DNA from: Mycoplasma testudinis ATCC 43263
GTDB taxonomy: Bacteria; Bacillota_I; Bacilli_A; Mycoplasmatales; Mycoplasmoidaceae
Reading direction: 5' to 3'
DNA length: 64,000 nt
Assembly: GCF_000687795.1 (NCBI RefSeq)
Contig: NZ_JHXT01000004.1
Span: 1-64,000 of the forward strand
Under the pieces are notes generated by a model, which was not told the origin of the DNA, searched no databases, and worked only from the letters and a program-made list of their open reading frames with translations. Position numbers and translations under genes: made by a program. Numbering within the stretch: position 1 is the stretch's first letter; each line of letters opens with the position of its first letter. This document shows, in pieces, positions 32,476 through 43,521 of this stretch.

Positions 32476-34597
32476 AACATCTTATAAAAAATACGGATAC
32501 TTTGTGGAGTTATCTCTAGCCATTATTTTTGATGCAATTTTAATTGCTGGTCATGGTTTAATGGCTACTTTTCCAAATTCTGTAAGTAGTCACGCTTTGA
32601 ATAATCCTTATATGGGGCTAGTATTCGCAACAATTGTCCAATTTATTATTGGTCGTAATTTCTATATCTTAATGTACAAAGAAATAATCAAATGACACCG
32701 TTTGGGAATGAATACTTTAATTGGTTTGTCTAGTTTGTTAGCTTATGCTTGATCACTTTATATTCTTATAAGTAGCGAATTAGGAGTCCAAGGTTTAGGA
32801 CACGAAAATGGGTTTTCTTATTTCTTTGAAGTGGGAACTTCAATAATTACATTTTTATTGATAGGTGAATCGATTAGTAAATTTTTGAGAAAAAGAGTTA
32901 ATAAAGATGTTACTAGCGTCTTAGAACTTCAATCCCCACATGCCTTAAAATACGATGATCAAACCAAACAAACAACTTTGATTAGAACCCGTTCTTTAAA
33001 AATTGGTGACTTAGTTTTTGTTCAGCCCCAAGCTAAGATTCCAACAGATTGCTTGTTAGTTTCTGAACACGCCTATGTTGATGAAAGCATTATGACAGGA
33101 GAAAGCATTCCAGTATACCATCAACTGAATTCAAAATTAATTGGAGGTTCATTTAATGTTGGTGACTCATTTATTGCTAAAGTAGAAAAATTACCCACCC
33201 AAACGATTGCTTCATTAATTACCAAAAGAATTAAACAATTGCAAACAGCGAAACCCGAAATTCAAAAAGTTGCTGATAAAATTGCCACTTGATTTGTACC
33301 TACTATTTTGGTTTTGGGAATTGCTAGTTTTTTAGTCCATTTCTTTTTAGGTTATCAAATTCAACAAGCCATCGGATTAGATACGAATTTAATTCCTAAA
33401 TTTACGAATCCACAAATCGTTGGATCTCAATCTCATAATGCTCAAGTTGCAATTTATTTTGCCATTGCGTTAATTGTGATTTCGTGTCCGTGTGCTTTAG
33501 GGTTAGCAACTCCATTAGCAGTGGCGGTTGGAGTTGGCAAAGCAGGTAGAAGAGGGATTTCGTTTAATAACATTGATATTTTCGAAAAAACCCGCAAAAT
33601 CAAAGCAATTGCTTTTGATAAAACCGGGACTTTAACAAAAGGCCATTTAGAAGTAAAAACCTTTTTGGGTGATCAATCTTTGCTTGGGTTAATTAAACAA
33701 TTAACAAAAAATTCTTCCCACCCATTGTCACGAACGTTATATCAAAAATTGCAGTTAATTAATCTTGATGAATTTCACGGTGTAACACAAATCAAAGAAC
33801 TGGCTGGTATTGGAATTCAAGCTAGTGTGGATAACGATGTTTATATGTTAGCCTCATATCAGTATTTTCATAAGAATAATTATTCATTTGATTCTTCATT
33901 ATCAAATGATGAAAATTTTGAATCTTTAGATGAAAACACAAATATTTGTCTTGCCAAAAATCAGGATGTTTTCTTTGGAGCGATTTTAACTGACGAATTA
34001 AGAGAATCAGCAATTAAAACGATTCAAAAATTTCGCAAGGCTCAAATTAAAACCTATTTATTGAGTGGTGATAATGGCAAAATCGTGAAAGCTATTGGAA
34101 AGCAATTAAGAATTGATGAAGCAATTGGACAAGCTTCGCCTTTTGACAAGGAAAATTTGATTACGAAGTTACAAGCTAACGGCCATCAAGTTGCTTTTGC
34201 TGGAGATGGAGTTAATGATTTGATCGCCTTTCAAAAAGCCGATTTGGCAATTAATATGTCACTTACAAACGAATCTGCAAACGCATTAGCGGACGCTAGT
34301 GTAGTTAATCAAGATGTTGAAAATATCTATCAAGTTATTGATATTTCTAAAAAAACCAGAAAATTAATTTTATGAAACTTTTTGTGGGCTTTTATTTACA
34401 ATGTAGTTACTATTCCCCTTGCTTTTATCGGAATTATCCCATCAATCATTGCAGCTGTTTTAATGGGATTTAGTAATTTTGCAATTGTTATCAATACACT
34501 ATTATTTAGTTTAATCAGCTTCCATAAAAACCGTAAATTAAAAGTTCAAAAGACAGATAACATCAATCCTGGTTTGTTAAATACGCAAGGGCAATAA
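32432..34597 (+). CDS. copA: Copper-exporting P1B-type ATPase CopA
   Basis: A 721-residue P-type ATPase of the Cu(I) class, in the cell membrane. Seen in order: first helices (AIIFDAILIAGHGL), the TGES actuator motif (Thr222), the intramembrane CPC motif (Cys352 and Cys354, SCPCALGLATP), the phosphorylation site DKTGTLTKG (Asp396), the HP dipeptide at 430-431, GDGVND at about 591-596, and final helices. No N-terminal HMA domain is present. Start choice is uncertain: ATG 32432 has no clear RBS, and ATG 32462 is an alternative; both lie inside the overlapping 49-residue ORF. It pairs with copZ for copper detoxification. Confidence 0.93.
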
Positions 34598-34631
34598 AAA
34601 ACATCTTTAAGGACGATATTTATTTGTTTTT

Positions 34632-35390
34632 ATGATTTCCGTTAACAAAAATGTTTATGCTATTGTTTTAGCTGCTGGAAGCAGTCTTCGGATGACAGGG
34701 ACCAGTGTTCCTAAACAATTTATGCTGATTGATGACCATCCCGTTCTATATCACACACTTAAGGCTTTTTTTGATACAGACTTAATAACGCATTTAATCG
34801 TAGTTGTGAAACCTGAATATAATGATTTAACAGCTAAGATATGCCGCGAATTATGACGCGTTTTTCCCCATCGGAAAAATTTCTTAAAAGTTATTCTGGT
34901 GCCAGGAGGAGAAGATCGTAACGGTTCAATTCTTAGCGCCTACGTGGCAATTCATTCAAGTTATAAACCTGATGCTAAAGCTGTAGTTCTTACTCATGAT
35001 GCAGCTCGACCTTTTGTTACTAAAGAACTATTAAAAAAGTGTATCGAAGTAACAACTTCAAAAGGTGCATGCAGTGTGATTTATAATACAGATGACACAA
35101 TTGCTTTGGTTGATAAAGATGAATTTACAAAAACATTAGATCGAACAAAAACTAAAATTGTTCAAACCCCACAATGTTTTTGATTTAAATACGGATTGAA
35201 TATGTTTGATTTAGGAAAAAACAACTCCTGACCAAAAACAACTGATTTAAGTAGTTTGTTAACCAAAATTGGTGTTAAAGTAATGGCTGTTGAAGGATTC
35301 CGAGACAATTTGAAAATTACCAATAATACGGATTTGAAACTAGCCCGAGTGATTTTAAGCAATCGTGCTAAAAACAAAAACTTTTCTTAA
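34632..35390 (+). CDS. ispD: IspD-family cytidylyltransferase
   Basis: A 252-residue nucleotidyltransferase with the N-terminal signature AIVLAAGSSLRM...VPKQFM, the GGEDRNGSI substrate loop, THDAARPFVT, and a C-terminal QTPQCFWFK block. IspD makes CDP-methylerythritol in the MEP isoprenoid pathway. TarI, which makes CDP-ribitol, is closely similar and cannot be fully excluded. Start ATG 34644 or earlier is possible; 34632 gives the longest N-terminus. It lies 35 bp after copA but has no functional link to it. The MEP pathway is sporadic in mycoplasmas (known in M. penetrans and M. gallisepticum), and its last two enzymes need Fe-S clusters. Confidence 0.85.
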
Positions 35391-35527
35391 GCAAAACAAG
35401 AATCTGTAAAATACTTTAGTATAAAAAACAGTGATCAAACGAAACCTTTAAACTTTTGTTAGTGCGATTTCGGTATTTTAGCACCATTTTTGGGTAATTA
35501 CTTTTATAAAAAATAGATTATATAGTG

Positions 35528-35533
35528 TATAAT
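35528..35533 (+). promoter_or_regulatory. Candidate tuf -10 box
   Basis: TATAAT 120 bp upstream of tuf in the 262-bp gap after ispD. The long leader contains no other recognisable element, and RBS AAGGAG lies 8 bp before the tuf ATG. Confidence 0.5.
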
Positions 35534-35652
35534 TTATGTGCATAATTGCACTATGCATTATTATTGAGATTACTTTTCTCAAATTAATTAAGTTCGGTGC
35601 ACGGTTTTCTTATTATATATCAGTGACCGTTGACCGCAAGGAGTTTTAAAAA

Positions 35653-36837
35653 ATGGCAAAAGAAAAATTTGACCGATCTAAACCCCATGTCAACATTGGG
35701 ACAATCGGTCACATCGACCACGGGAAAACAACGCTAACAGCAGCGATTTGTACCGTTTTGGCGAAAAAAGGAACTGCTCAAGCGATGAAATATGATCAAA
35801 TTGACGCAGCTCCTGAAGAAAAAGCGCGGGGAATTACTATTAATACTGCGCACGTTGAATATGCTACTGACAACCGGCACTACGCACACGTTGACTGTCC
35901 CGGACACGCTGACTATGTTAAGAACATGATTACAGGTGCTGCCCAAATGGATGGTGCAATTCTAGTCGTATCTGCAACTGATGGACCGATGCCTCAAACT
36001 CGTGAACACATTTTGTTAGCACGACAAGTAGGTGTTCCAAAAATGGTTGTCTTCTTAAACAAATGTGATGTTGCTAATGATCCTGAAATGCAAGATTTAG
36101 TTTCTGAAGAAATTAAAGACTTACTTAAATCATACGGATTCGATGGCGACAACACTCCAATCATTAAAGGTTCAGCTTTAGAAGCTTTAAATGGAAAACC
36201 TGAATGAGAAGAAAAAATTATGGAATTGATGAAGGCTGTTGATGACAACATTCCGACACCAACTCGTGATACTGATAAACCATTCTTATTACCAATCGAA
36301 GACGTTATGACAATTACAGGTCGTGGAACAGTAGTTACTGGCCGGGTTGAACGTGGCGCAATCAAAGTTGGTGATGAAATTGAAATAGTTGGTTTAATGC
36401 CTACTAAAAAAGCAGTCGTTACTGGTATTGAAATGTTCCGTAAGGAATTAGATTCAGCAATGGCTGGAGATAACGCGGGTGTGTTATTACGTGGTATTGA
36501 ACGTAAACAAGTACAACGTGGTCAAGTATTAGCAAAACCAGGTTCGATTACTCCTCACACTAAATTTAAAGCCGAAATTTACGCTTTGAAAAAAGAAGAA
36601 GGTGGTCGTCACACTGCGTTCTTAAACGGTTACCGTCCACAATTCTACTTCCGTACAACTGACGTAACTGGATCAATTCACATTAAAGAAGGAACTGAAA
36701 TGGTAATGCCTGGTGATAACACTGAAATTACTGTTGAACTAATTTCGCCAATTGCTTGTGAAAAAGGTAGTAAGTTCTCAATTCGTGAAGGTGGCCACAC
36801 AGTTGGTGCTGGAACAGTAGTTGAAGTATTAGGATAG
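35653..36837 (+). CDS. tuf: Elongation factor Tu
   Basis: A 394-residue EF-Tu, the GTPase that delivers aminoacyl-tRNA to the ribosome. G1 is GHIDHGKTT, with Ile in place of the usual Val; G2 lies in the [12 protein letters not shown] effector region; G3 is DCPGH; G4 is NKCD; G5 is SALEAL. Domains 2 and 3 are complete to VVEVLG. Codons are more regular and G+C slightly higher than in neighbours, as expected for a highly expressed gene. It is monocistronic between its own promoter and terminator. Confidence 0.98.
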
Positions 36838-36865
36838 TTTTTCTAAGACTTTAATTTTAAATATC

Positions 36866-36892
36866 AAAATGCGCTTCACGGCGCATTTTTTT
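36866..36892 (+). terminator. tuf terminator
   Basis: AAAATGCGC pairs with GCGCATTTT across TTCACG, followed by T-run. Confidence 0.9.
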
Positions 36893-36925
36893 TATGTTTT
36901 ATTTAGCAGTTATTGGCAAGTGAAT

Positions 36926-38233
36926 TTAATTTTCTTTTGTAAAGATTTGGTTAATTGCGTACAATGGAAAATCAGTAATTTTTCCTTGTTTTTGAAAATC
37001 ATGTAAAGATGTTCGAAAAATTTTTTCAGGATTGAAAATCTGGTCAAAACTTTTCAGACTTTTCGATTTTGTATTTAAAGATGATTTAACTTCTAACGGG
37101 AAAACAGTGTTATCATGTTGAATGATAAAATCAATTTCTAAAGTATTTTTTTTATTACTGTAGTAGCAAAAATTTAGGTTTTCATTACAAGCTAACTGCT
37201 GGCATACGTATTGTTCTGTCAAAGCACCGTTAAAGATTGAAAATAATTTATTGTCTTCAAAAATAAGGGATTGATTGATATTGGCTTTGCAGCATAACAG
37301 TCCAATATCACTCATATATAATTTGAAACTTTTGTAGTCTTCATAAGCTTTTAAAGGAAGTAAATTAGGTGCATTAGAACGATTTACTTTATGAATGATT
37401 CCATAATCGCTTAATCACATTATTGCATTTTCATATTCACTTGCTCTTGCTCCGCTTTTTAATAATTTGTAAACAAATTTCTTATTTTCTTTTGCTAATT
37501 GTGAAATTATGCTGCTTCATACAAGGCGTAATTTAGGAACAGAATAATTTAACGAATGCTTTGAAAAATCACTTTCATAAGAAGTCAAAATGTTACTTTG
37601 AATTTTTTTTACTTTTTCATAATCGTTATTTGTGATATATGAACTAACAGCTTCTGGCATCCCGCCAACTAAAAAATATTGTTTAAGTAAATTAAAATAA
37701 TTGTTTTTTAAAGATGAAACGATGTCGAATTTTTTTTCTTCTAGAAATTTAAAAAGCTTGTCATTTTTTGTGGCTAGCAAAAACTCAGCAAAAGTTAAGG
37801 GATTAAGTTTTAAAAAATCTACTTTTCCAACAGGAAATGAGGCATTTTTCATAAGAGATATTCCCAAAAGAGAACCTGAAACGATAATATGATAATTGTT
37901 TGCCTGTTCATAAAAATACTTCAAACTTGTTAATGCTCTAGGGACTGCTTGGATTTCGTCAAAAATTATAAGCGTTTTGTCAGGTTTAACTTTGACTTTT
38001 TTTAACGCTTCAATGGCCGAAATCAAATCTTTGGCATTTAAATTTTTTGAAAATAAGTTGTCCAGATTTAAGTCGGCTTCAAAATCTATATAAACCGTAT
38101 TTTCATAATATAAACTACCAAACTCTTGCATTAGTCAAGTTTTTCCAACTTGTCTTGGTCCTTGAATGATTAAAGGTTTTCTGTCATTACTTTCTTTTCA
38201 TTTTAATAAATTAGATATTTCTTTTCGCTTCAT
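36926..38233 (-). CDS. Second DUF4143-type AAA+ ATPase
   Basis: A 435-residue protein with Walker A GPRQVGKTW (residues about 25-33), Walker B IIFDEIQ, sensor ISGSLLGIS, and a C-terminal DUF4143/nuclease-like domain with EIDFIIQHDNTVFPLEVKSS. It belongs to the same broad family as the 2229-3506 protein, but the two are not close copies. The frame extends 18 bp upstream to a TTG at 38251 that has a better RBS (AGAAGG, 6 bp spacing) than the ATG at 38233, so the true start may be that TTG. Two 32-bp repeats with palindromic cores overlap the promoter. Function of the family is unsettled. Confidence 0.87.
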
Positions 38234-38293
38234 ATTTTTTTGAATTAGCAATTACATCCTTCTTGTAAAAAGTAAATTTTTAAATTTGATTAA

Positions 38294-38362
38294 ATTATAC
38301 ACTTTTTCCTAGGAATATATGTTATTATTTACACTTTTTCCTAGGAATAAATGTTTTTATTT
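38294..38362 (-). promoter_or_regulatory. Promoter with two palindromic operator-like repeats
   Basis: Two 32-bp units (38299-38330 and 38331-38362) each contain the palindrome TTCCTAGGAA. Read on the minus strand, the unit nearest the gene runs into GTGTATAAT, giving a -10 box at 38299-38294. The palindrome would cover the -35 region, and the 32-bp spacing is about three helical turns. This fits a repressor site controlling the ATPase gene. Confidence 0.6.
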
Positions 38363-38529
38363 GTATTTTATCGGATGAATAATTTTATTTTTTGAATATT
38401 CTTTTTTAAGTATTTCCTCTAATTTTTTTATTTAGCTAATCAAGCATAATAGATGCTTGGGACATTTGATTACTTGTTTTTGGTTGTCTGTGCTGTTATT
38501 TACATCCCAAATTATATGGCGTTCAATAT

Positions 38530-38559
38530 TTGATTTTATTTATATTTTGTCTTTATAAT
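38530..38559 (+). promoter_or_regulatory. Candidate promoter of the 38618 gene
   Basis: TTGATT (38530-38535), an 18-bp spacer and TATAAT (38554-38559) precede the ATG at 38618 by about 60 bp. The sequence between this and the repeats at 38362 holds no gene. Confidence 0.5.
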
Positions 38560-38617
38560 GCTTTATCTATTTAAAATAATCTATTGTTTATTTTTTTGTA
38601 TGCGAGGGTGTAAAATT

Positions 38618-39043
38618 ATGTCTAAAAATCAAATATTATTTGAAACGGTGTTTGCTGAATCGGCGGATCGTTTAGATCTTTTTAAAGAAGGAATTAATGA
38701 TTGAGTGAAATGCGCTTTGAAGAATATTAAATTAGTAGAAGAAATTAGACTAAAGCCAAGTAAACAATTGCCTATGATGCGAGTTGGCGTAGAAGAAAAA
38801 ATTATGTTTACAATGTATTTTCTTTTAGACATTAAACTTGCTAATAACGAAAGTAAAAACCTAATTCAAAAAAGTAGTTTTTTGTCTACAATGATTTCTA
38901 AAAAAAGCGAAGCCGATTTATTACAAGGAACGATTGAATTAGAATCAGATTTGGATACATTCTTAGACAAAGAATTTCAAAAGCTTGAAACTGAAATAAA
39001 AACGTTGTTATCTAAAGAAGATATAAACAAGAAAGTTAATTAG
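38618..39043 (+). CDS. Hypothetical protein, 141 residues
   Basis: An acidic and basic mixed, mostly helical soluble protein starting at ATG 38618 with RBS GAGGGTG. Segments FKEGINDWVKCALKN and IELESDLDTFLDKEFQKLE suggest coiled coil or helix bundle. No family is recognised. It lies 48 bp upstream of the anchored DUF31 protease and on the same strand, so cotranscription is likely. Confidence 0.65.
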
Positions 39044-39091
39044 TTTTTGCAATATTTATTTTTTATTTTAGGTTTTATAGTTTAATACATT

Positions 39092-41626
39092 ATGTCCAAA
39101 TCGACTTGCAAGAAAACGCAATCATCTAATATCTTTGAGCCAAAAAAAGATAATATTTTTCGTGTCACTTCACGTGATAAGAAAAATATTTTCTTGCAAA
39201 GCTATAAAGTTAATCGCAAGAAAAAACTTTTAATCACTTATCTTAGCGCTAGTACTTCTTTTCTTGCTGCCATAATCATAATCGTTCCATCTGTGGTTGT
39301 TTCAGTACAAAGATCTAACAACCAAAAAATATCTTCTGCTGAAGCTTCTTCTGATTTACCAAATAAAAATCTAGACCCAATTCAACCCAATACGCCTTTA
39401 AGCAAACCATCTAATCCGTTCATTTCTCCTGTAAAACCTTCTCAACCTACAAAACCAGAAACTCCTGTAAAACCATTAAATCCTACGGTAACAAAACCAG
39501 AGCCCGTAACGCCTTCTCAACCAGTAAAACCGGTTGCTCCAGCTAATCCACCACAGCGCCAAACTCCTGCTTTTGATGCTAACTTGGTTCGCCATCCGAC
39601 AAATTTTACTGACTTCAATAATCCTGTTTCTACTGCTATAAATCCTTATGCAACGCCTAAAGAACATTATCAATTAGCAAATCAACAAGCTATCGAAATT
39701 GAAAAAAATACTTCCTTTAGCAAAACTAATGCCGCTTTTAAAACTGGTGATAATTATCAATCTAATGATTTAACTAGATCAAACCAAGGTCTTTTTTATG
39801 ATGCAAGAAAGATTGCAAATAATAATTCCGATGATGAAGTAACTAATGCTTTATTAAGAAACCAGACAAACATTCCACCAAAACCGCTAAAACCACTTAG
39901 TGAATTAGTTGAATTAGCAAATTCAAATAACACCCCTATTAGTTTTAATCGTGTTGTTTTAGACTATTTGATAACTCATAATGAATTTGGTCAAAGCCCT
40001 TCGATGTTTGCTTGAAAATTATTAACGTTATCTGATGAGTTTCGGAATAATCTACTATCAGTTAATGGTCAAGTTTTATTTAAGGTTTCTGGTAATCAAA
40101 CGATCTCTAATGTTTTATTTTACGCCGATGATATTAATGATCACACCGGGGTGTTAGATCTTTATATTTCTTATGATTTAAACAAAATTCATCAAGCCAG
40201 TCGTATTCAACTAAACCAAACCAATAGTGCACTTAAAAAAGATGGTGATTATTTAAAATACATTAACGAGCGTTCTTTTTTAATAACATACGATTTCGTA
40301 GGATGAAACCAAAATACAGATAATCACTTTAATCAAACTGGATCGATAAATTACGATAATCGAAAAAGTGCTACCGGAACGGGTTGGATAGTTGATGAAA
40401 TTAATGATTCAAGTTTAGAAGCTGGAAAAGTTGCTTTTGTTGTTGCCACTAATAAACATGTTTTAGATTTTACATTGCCAACACTGGCTGATCAAAATAG
40501 TGCAAATACAGAAACCGGTTTGTCATCACAGCAGTTGCAACAGCAAGAGTTTTTCAACAGCCATCAAGGCTTTTTAAATTTTAGTTGAACTCATCACGAC
40601 TTTGATAATTATGATAATTTAGCAAACATTACAGCCACTAATACAAGTCGTAAACCATCTTTTGCACAACAGGAGTTTAATCAGTATACAGCTCATCCTG
40701 TTGTCAATATAGCTGATAATTCTTCATCTCTAGCATCATTGCCTCCTGCTCAATTTAGTCAAGCAGTTACTAAAACAAAACAAAACTTCTTGAATTCATT
40801 CTTATATGTTCCTGATTTTAGTTTACAAAACACGTCTGCTACACTTGGGATGAATGCAACCGCTAATATTCAAAAAAATTTTATTAAAGATAATGTTACT
40901 TATAATGCTGGACCCGATTTAGTTTTAATGCGAATGGAATTTAATTTAAAGGACTTAAAACAAAGTTGACCTTCGTTGTATGCGGTAGTAAGTTCTAATG
41001 ATCAGACACTTAAAACTAACTGATTCCCAGGATTAGGAACTAATGATGCTGTTACTGATAATCGAGTGATATCTTATGTACTAGGTTACCCACTAGCACC
41101 TTACAATAGAGATGAAAATGTTTTGTCATACCGGATTATCCAAAATAGTTTATCTTTTGGTTCAAGACGTAAATATACCGTAGGTGAAAACGATATTGAT
41201 AATACATTGCAAACCATTTTAAGAAATTATGATTCGAAATTCGTAAGTAACTTTAATTTAAAGCGTTCGGAAAATACTAACAAATATCCATATGATGATG
41301 TTTTTAGTAGTCCCATGAACGGTTTGCGTTATCAAACTTTAAATATCGGGTCAACCATGTTATTTACTGGACCGCATTTGTTATCAGGCAATAGTGGCGC
41401 AATGGTAATCGATTCCAATTTTAATCCCATAGGAATTGCTTACCAATTTCAAACTTATCAAGATTTTAATAATGGTCAAACTTCTTCTGTTGCGATGTTT
41501 GTCCAACAAGATCAAAACGCTATTAGTAACGTAACTAATACAGTAGGTGTTTCAGTTAATAATGATTTCCAACAAATTCTCAAAAATCATCAGATTGCAA
41601 CATTTAGATTGAATCCTAAAAAATAA
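39092..41626 (+). CDS. Membrane-anchored DUF31 serine-protease-like protein
   Basis: An 844-residue protein. Residues about 1-45 are basic and cytoplasmic, 46-71 form one membrane helix, and about 90-165 are a Pro/Lys-rich stalk (PVKPSQPTKPETPVKPLNP). The rest is an extracellular part ending in the DUF31 protease-like domain. Candidate triad: His456 in ATNKH, Asp609 in PDLVLMRM, Ser768 in SGNSGA. This family includes the mycoplasma immunoglobulin protease (MIP), which cleaves antibody held by its partner MIB; no MIB gene is seen nearby. It resembles the 334-2175 gene in the protease domain only and is the complete version. No lipobox is present, so it is anchored by the helix. Confidence 0.85.
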
Positions 41627-41664
41627 AACGATGTTCTTTTTAAAAGATCATTTGTTGGGCATTT

Positions 41665-41991
41665 TTAAGAATTTAATTCAGTTTTTAATGTCTTTAGTTT
41701 TTCTTCGATAATGCTAATCAGGTTTTTTGTCGTTTGCATTTGCTGATTTAAGTTTTGAATTTTTTGTTGTGGCGTTTCACTAGAAAACATTCGACTAATA
41801 ACCATCCCAATTCTGGCGTTATTTGAATGATTGTTGATTTCATTCATTTGTCCAGTTAAAAGATTAATATCAGTTTGAATTGCTTTTTGTTTTTGAAATA
41901 GTGAAAGCAAACGTTGATTTAGTTCATTAATTTTTTGTTCTATTATTTCTTTATTAAAATTCTTGTTAGGTTGTATTGTTTTTTTAAACAT
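41665..41991 (-). CDS. Small coiled-coil protein
   Basis: A 108-residue protein rich in Gln, Asn, Lys and Glu, with long heptad-like runs (EIIEQKINELNQRLLSLFQKQ and IQNLNQQMQTTKNLISIIEE). No membrane segment. An in-frame TTG at 42009 would extend it by six residues into the upstream gene, but ATG 41991 is more likely. Its start lies 7 bp after the stop of the PP2C-like gene, suggesting a two-gene unit. Function unknown. Confidence 0.65.
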   Translation of the reverse strand: MFKKTIQPNKNFNKEIIEQKINELNQRLLSLFQKQKAIQTDINLLTGQMNEINNHSNNARIGMVISRMFSSETPQQKIQNLNQQMQTTKNLISIIEEKLKTLKTELNS

Positions 41992-41998
41992 GATTTCG

Positions 41999-42820
41999 TT
42001 ACTTAACAATTAGTTTGACATAGGTTCGATCATCATATGATTTAAGTTCATTTGATCAACCTTTTGTAGCCATAAATTCTTGATAACATAGGCGATCTTT
42101 TTTTAAAGTTTGTTTTAAATATGTTTCTGTTTTAGAAAACGATTGATAAAGTTTGATATAACCATCTGATGCCATTACAATCTGATCTTGAGCTTTTACT
42201 TTGTGAACTATTTTAAGCTTTAAATTTAATTTAAGACCATTGATGACCGGAAACCCAAACCGGCCATTCAAATTAGAAAAAAACGATTGGTAGTGTAAAA
42301 TATCTTGGATTTTAGAACGACCAAAAGCATTACTATCATCTGGTTTTGGAACAATTACCTTTAAATCGTTTAAATGTAAATAAAAACTTCTTAAACCCGT
42401 CGATAATGTGTCGATGAATTTTTCGTGCGAATAATAAGTATTGTTAATTAAACATGGACAATCTCCATAGCTGACGATTTCTTGACGTAAATCGTTATAA
42501 AAAATGATTCCTGCCTGCAATTGATCTTCAGCATGTTCATAAAAATAATGATCGTTGTTTTCATATGCTTTATTGACATAACTGTTGATATATTCGATTA
42601 TTCTATTATTTGATCAATTGGGGTCAACTGTTTTAAATGCCTGTAAAATTAATTCTTTACAATATCACCCGCTAGTAACTTTATTGGCTGTTCATTTTCT
42701 GTCGCTTTTTGGTGATCCGCCATCAACAACAGCTACAAGATGTTTTCCTACAAAGTATCCGTCTTCGTTTTTCTTTTGGGATATCTTGCCAATTGTGCTT
42801 TGAAATTTTAATTCGAACAT
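41999..42820 (-). CDS. PP2C-like protein phosphatase
   Basis: A 273-residue protein with spaced PP2C/SpoIIE-family landmarks: KNEDGYFVGKHLVAVVDGG near the N-terminus (the DG pair coordinates metal), a middle AGIIFYN...IVSYGDCPCLIN strand pair, and DQIVMASDGYIKLYQ with the second metal Asp. These enzymes remove phosphate from Ser/Thr of proteins. It is divergent from the classical mycoplasma PrpC and no kinase gene is adjacent. All TGA codons are Trp. The following coiled-coil gene is probably cotranscribed. Confidence 0.65.
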
Positions 42821-43008
42821 TTTTATCACGACCTTAAATTAATACATAAATTATAAGTTTTTCTAATAATCTTTGGCGTGTTTTATTTTTGATAAATACG
42901 TAACTTATACTTATATTTTTATTATTTAATAGTTGCTACTTATAATAATGATGAATATTACTATGGTTTGAAATAATCCTTAATGTTGATACGCAATAGA
43001 CTGTTTAT

Positions 43009-43043
43009 GTAAAGGTTTCCACAAAAATTAAGTAAACCTTTCC
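43009..43043 (+). promoter_or_regulatory. Inverted repeat upstream of the glucose PTS genes
   Basis: GTAAAGGTTTCC and GTAAACCTTTCC are separated by 11 bp; the cores AAAGGTTT and AAACCTTT pair. It lies in the 266-bp gap (42821-43086) between divergent genes, about 100 bp before the small membrane gene. It could be an operator or RNA antiterminator-type hairpin. Confidence 0.45.
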
Positions 43044-43149
43044 ATATTCTGGTAACAAGATTCTTTTTTTCAAGTGTTAAATATATTTGTTTTATTTCTT
43101 TTTTTTGATAATATCTTTATTACCACTTCAGGAAGGTAGTTTAAAACTT

Positions 43150-43479
43150 TTGAATTCAATAAATAACTTTTCTAGTGTAATATCTCATGCTGTTTCAGCT
43201 GCTGATATTGCCGCAGGTAAACAATTAGGTGAAATCATTATTTACACATTAGGAGCAATTTTTATTGTCATTGCTATTGTGTCTTTTGTTTTCAGTTACA
43301 TTTTTTACAAAAAGAAAAGTGCCGATAGAAACGATTTAAATCCAATTTGATCCAAATCAAAATCATTTTGAGTTAAATATCGAGCTAACGGTTTTTTGGT
43401 TCTTGGTGTTTTATTTACTTTATTAGCTGTTGGTGGTTTTAGTTCTGCAGGATCAATTATTAACTCTTTTGGGAGGTAA
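43150..43479 (+). CDS. Two-helix membrane protein upstream of ptsG
   Basis: About 109 residues with two hydrophobic segments (IIIYTLGAIFIVIAIVSFVF and a second FLVLGVLFTLLAVGG), separated by a basic loop with KKKSADRNDLNP. No ATG is available near the N-terminus. TTG 43150 follows an AGGAAGG box at 43129-43135 and is my choice; the frame is open to a TTG at 43087. The stop overlaps a GGGAGG-like box, and ptsG begins 42 bp later, so they are probably cotranscribed. No family recognised. Confidence 0.6.
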
Positions 43480-43521
43480 CAATTGGTTCTGTTTTTTTTA
43501 TTTAAATAGAAACGAGATATT

